Positions 6,071-7,615 of a stretch of 7,615 nt of DNA are shown here, piece by piece (position 1 is the first letter of the stretch; each line of letters begins with the position of its first letter). A program made the position numbers and the translations under genes. This DNA is from Ruminococcus flavefaciens (GTDB taxonomy: Bacteria; Bacillota; Clostridia; Oscillospirales; Ruminococcaceae). The notes under the pieces were generated by a model. The model ran no database searches, was not told the origin of the DNA, and saw only the letters and a program-made list of their open reading frames with translations. The stretch is from contig SFMO01000168.1 of the NCBI GenBank assembly GCA_004554385.1, positions 1 to 7,615 on the forward strand, given 5' to 3'.

Positions 6071-6100
6071 AAGCCCCTCAGCATACGCCGAGGGGCTTTT
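6071..6100. terminator. Bidirectional terminator between the hydrolase gene and tRNA-Gly
   Basis: AAGCCCCTC (6071-6079) pairs with GAGGGGCTT (6090-6098). An A-C mismatch and two more G-C pairs close an ATAC tetraloop. On the plus strand it ends in TTTT. On the minus strand it is followed by ATTTTATA, so it can also end tRNA transcription. It lies 3 bp after the hydrolase stop codon and 4 bp from the tRNA 3' end. Confidence 0.85.
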
Positions 6101-6104
6101 CACA

Positions 6105-6176
6105 AGCAGATAACGGGAATCGAACCCGCCTCATCAGTTTGGGAAACTGAAGTAATGACCACTATACTATATCTGC
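6105..6176 (-). tRNA. tRNA-Gly (anticodon CCC)
   Basis: The minus strand folds as a 72-nt cloverleaf. The 7-bp acceptor is GCAGATA with TATCTGC. The D stem is short (GTA/TAC). The anticodon stem TCAGT/ACTGA holds the loop TTCCCAA, so the anticodon is CCC and reads GGG glycine codons. The T arm is GCGGG-TTCGATT-CCCGT. The discriminator is U, as usual for bacterial tRNA-Gly. CCA is not encoded; the 3' flank reads TGTG, so CCA must be added enzymatically. Confidence 0.95.
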
Positions 6177-6188
6177 ATCTCTATAATT

Positions 6189-6217
6189 AATATAACATAT
6201 TTAATTCATATTGTCAA
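6189..6217 (-). promoter_or_regulatory. Promoter of tRNA-Gly
   Basis: Minus-strand TTGACA (6217-6212), a 17-bp spacer and TATATT (6194-6189). The expected start is only a few nucleotides before the tRNA 5' end. The tRNA therefore has its own transcription unit, independent of the ABC-F gene. Confidence 0.75.
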
Positions 6218-6223
6218 GGTATA

Positions 6224-6261
6224 AAAATGTCGGAGCTCCCGAATTTTTCGGGAAACTCCGA
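6224..6261 (-). terminator. Intrinsic terminator of the ABC-F gene
   Basis: Outer arms TCGGAG (6230-6235) and CTCCGA (6256-6261) and inner arms TCCCGAA/TTCGGGA pair around a 3-nt loop, with a small asymmetric internal bulge. On the minus strand the stem is followed by CATTTTTAT. It begins 6 bp after the ABC-F stop codon and just precedes the -35 of the tRNA promoter. Confidence 0.85.
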
Positions 6262-6267
6262 ATAAAC

Positions 6268-7615
6268 TCACATTTCCATGATACCTGTTGCTATTTTCTC
6301 GCGGAAGCGCACATCATGCTCCACAAAAAGCATAGTGGGCTCATAACTGAGAAGAAGTTCCTCAAGCTGTATCCGTGAAAAAACGTCGATATAATTCAGC
6401 GGCTCGTCCCAAATATAAATATGAGCAGGAGTAAGCAGACTCGCTGCAAGGAGGACCTTCTTTTTCTGTCCCTCTGAGAATTCCTCTATTTTCTTCGCAA
6501 GCTGAGCACGTTCAAGATTCAGCTGACGCAGGATAGTACAGAACATACTGAGGTCAAATCCGCGGCTGTCACTGAAATCTGCAATATCTCCGCGAAGTCC
6601 TGATGTATCCTGGTCCACATATGAGATAATAAGTCCCGAGGCAGTCTCACATATGCCGTTTTCAATGATTTTTGTATGTTTTTCAGCGCAGCCTGCCTTA
6701 CTGAGTATACTGTGTATCAGCGTTGATTTTCCGCAGCCGTTACCGCCGTGGAGAGCAATACGTTCTCCCCTTTTCACTTCGAGGCAAATGCCGTCAAATA
6801 CCTTATTCTCAGCGCCTTCGTACTGAGCGCTGTAGTCTCTGATACTTATGAGGGTATTCTTGTAATGCGTGAGCTGTGACAGCTTAAGCTCGGCAGTTCG
6901 CTCAAGATCGTTAAGAAGCCCCTCTTTTTCTTCAATTTCTCTGCCGATGCGCATTTCGATATTCTTGACGCGGCTCTGCATTTTCTTTGTTTTAGCTCCG
7001 ATAAAAGCCCTTGTGCTGATACATCTGTCATGCTCTTTTATCGGATCGAAGCCTATCTTGGTACGCTCGTTTTTGTCAGCCCACTCAGCAGTTCTCTTTG
7101 CCGCCTGTTTTAGCTTTTTTATCTCTTTTTTGTGCTTTTCATTCTCGGCAATGGCAAACTGATCGCGCTTCTGCTTATTTTCCCACCAGCTTGAAAAGTT
7201 TCCGCACTGCACTTCTATGCCCCTGCGGTTCAGCACAAGCACATGGTCGATACAGGCATCCAGCAGGTCACGGTCATGAGATACCAGTATAAAGCCTTTT
7301 TTCGATGCAAGGTACTCCTTGACAGTCTCCCTCGCCTCTGCATCTAAATGGTTGGTAGGTTCGTCGATGAGAAGAAAGTCATTCTCTCCCGAAAATAGCA
7401 CTGCCAGCAGTACCTTTGTACGCTCTCCGTGACTTAGTGTACTGAAAGGACGATACAGCAGCTCAGCGTCTTCGCGGAGCTGCGAAAGCTCACATATAAC
7501 GCGCCATTCCTCACAGTCGGGCTTAATATCGCATATAAACTCAGAAGCAGTAAGCCCTGCCTGCTCCGCTGATATAGCATAGGGAAAATACTCGAATCTC
7601 ACCGAGCTGTCAATG
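6268..7615 (-). CDS. Lsa-type ABC-F ATPase (putative ribosomal protection protein), 5' end outside window
   Basis: The frame is open to the right edge, so the N-terminus is missing, including the first Walker A. A GTG at 7602 is probably internal because the upstream codons are also open. Numbering from that GTG: first signature LSHGE (56-60), Walker B FLLIDEPTNHLD (76-87), H-loop VSHD (107-110), charged interdomain linker about 140-245, second Walker A GGNGCGKST (286-294), signature FSEGQ (375-379), Walker B IYIWDEP (395-401), H-loop VEHD (427-430). ABC-F proteins have no membrane domains and act on the ribosome; Lsa-type members protect it from lincosamides, streptogramin A and pleuromutilins. 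YRPFSTLSHGERTKVLL and YIWDEPLNYIDVF closely resemble Lsa(A) as I recall it. Comparison suggests about 60 residues are missing. Both Walker B glutamates are present, so it looks active. A resistance phenotype is not proven; many such chromosomal genes have unknown effects. The first signature has His in place of the usual second Gly. Confidence 0.87.
   Translation of the reverse strand, partial: IDSSVRFEYFPYAISAEQAGLTASEFICDIKPDCEEWRVICELSQLREDAELLYRPFSTLSHGERTKVLLAVLFSGENDFLLIDEPTNHLDAEARETVKEYLASKKGFILVSHDRDLLDACIDHVLVLNRRGIEVQCGNFSSWWENKQKRDQFAIAENEKHKKEIKKLKQAAKRTAEWADKNERTKIGFDPIKEHDRCISTRAFIGAKTKKMQSRVKNIEMRIGREIEEKEGLLNDLERTAELKLSQLTHYKNTLISIRDYSAQYEGAENKVFDGICLEVKRGERIALHGGNGCGKSTLIHSILSKAGCAEKHTKIIENGICETASGLIISYVDQDTSGLRGDIADFSDSRGFDLSMFCTILRQLNLERAQLAKKIEEFSEGQKKKVLLAASLLTPAHIYIWDEPLNYIDVFSRIQLEELLLSYEPTMLFVEHDVRFREKIATGIMEM

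Noticed and set aside
6105..6176. tRNA-Gly as a possible integration site of a mobile element.
   Set aside because: No integrase gene and no repeat of the tRNA 3' end is visible in the window; both flanks carry normal promoters and terminators.

Overview
The window looks like chromosomal DNA of a Ruminococcus-like, low-to-moderate GC Firmicute of the Oscillospiraceae, probably a gut or rumen fibre degrader. The evidence is a secreted CotH-family protein ending in a type I dockerin (the cellulosome plug-in module), strong GGAGG-type ribosome binding sites, near-consensus sigma-A promoters, AT-rich intergenic DNA and U-tailed intrinsic terminators. The genus is an inference; no rRNA or other marker is present.

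Left part (1-1272, minus strand): a two-gene operon read leftward from a perfect TTGACA-17-TATAAT promoter. It holds a 252-residue EAL-fold protein that has lost nearly all catalytic residues, then a membrane-anchored protein of unknown function. The second gene starts at a GTG, is easy to miss, and runs off the left edge.

Long intergenic region (1200-2080): a second perfect-consensus minus-strand promoter (-35 at 1631-1626, -10 at 1608-1603) faces a strong 11-bp hairpin at 1394-1422, with no convincing ORF between. This looks like an independent small RNA gene of about 200-220 nt that carries an exposed anti-Shine-Dalgarno motif. The right end holds the promoter, leader and possible attenuator of the dockerin gene.

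Centre (2081-4855, plus strand): one monocistronic gene for an 896-residue secreted protein made of a signal peptide, lamin-tail domain, chitobiase C-terminal-like domain, CotH kinase-like domain, beta-repeat domain, acidic/Thr-Pro linker and dockerin. A strong terminator follows.

Right-centre (4901-6100, plus strand): a TetR-family regulator and an isochorismatase-superfamily cysteine hydrolase form a two-gene operon. A 20-bp inverted repeat sits at the predicted transcription start, which suggests autoregulation by the TetR protein. The operon ends in a hairpin that can also terminate the convergent tRNA gene.

Right end (6105-7615, minus strand): tRNA-Gly(CCC) with its own promoter, then an Lsa-type ABC-F ATPase with its own terminator. 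The ABC-F gene is cut at its 5' end by the window edge; the missing part includes the first Walker A motif. The most novel items are the putative small RNA, the degenerate EAL protein with its unknown membrane partner, and the dockerin-bearing CotH protein.
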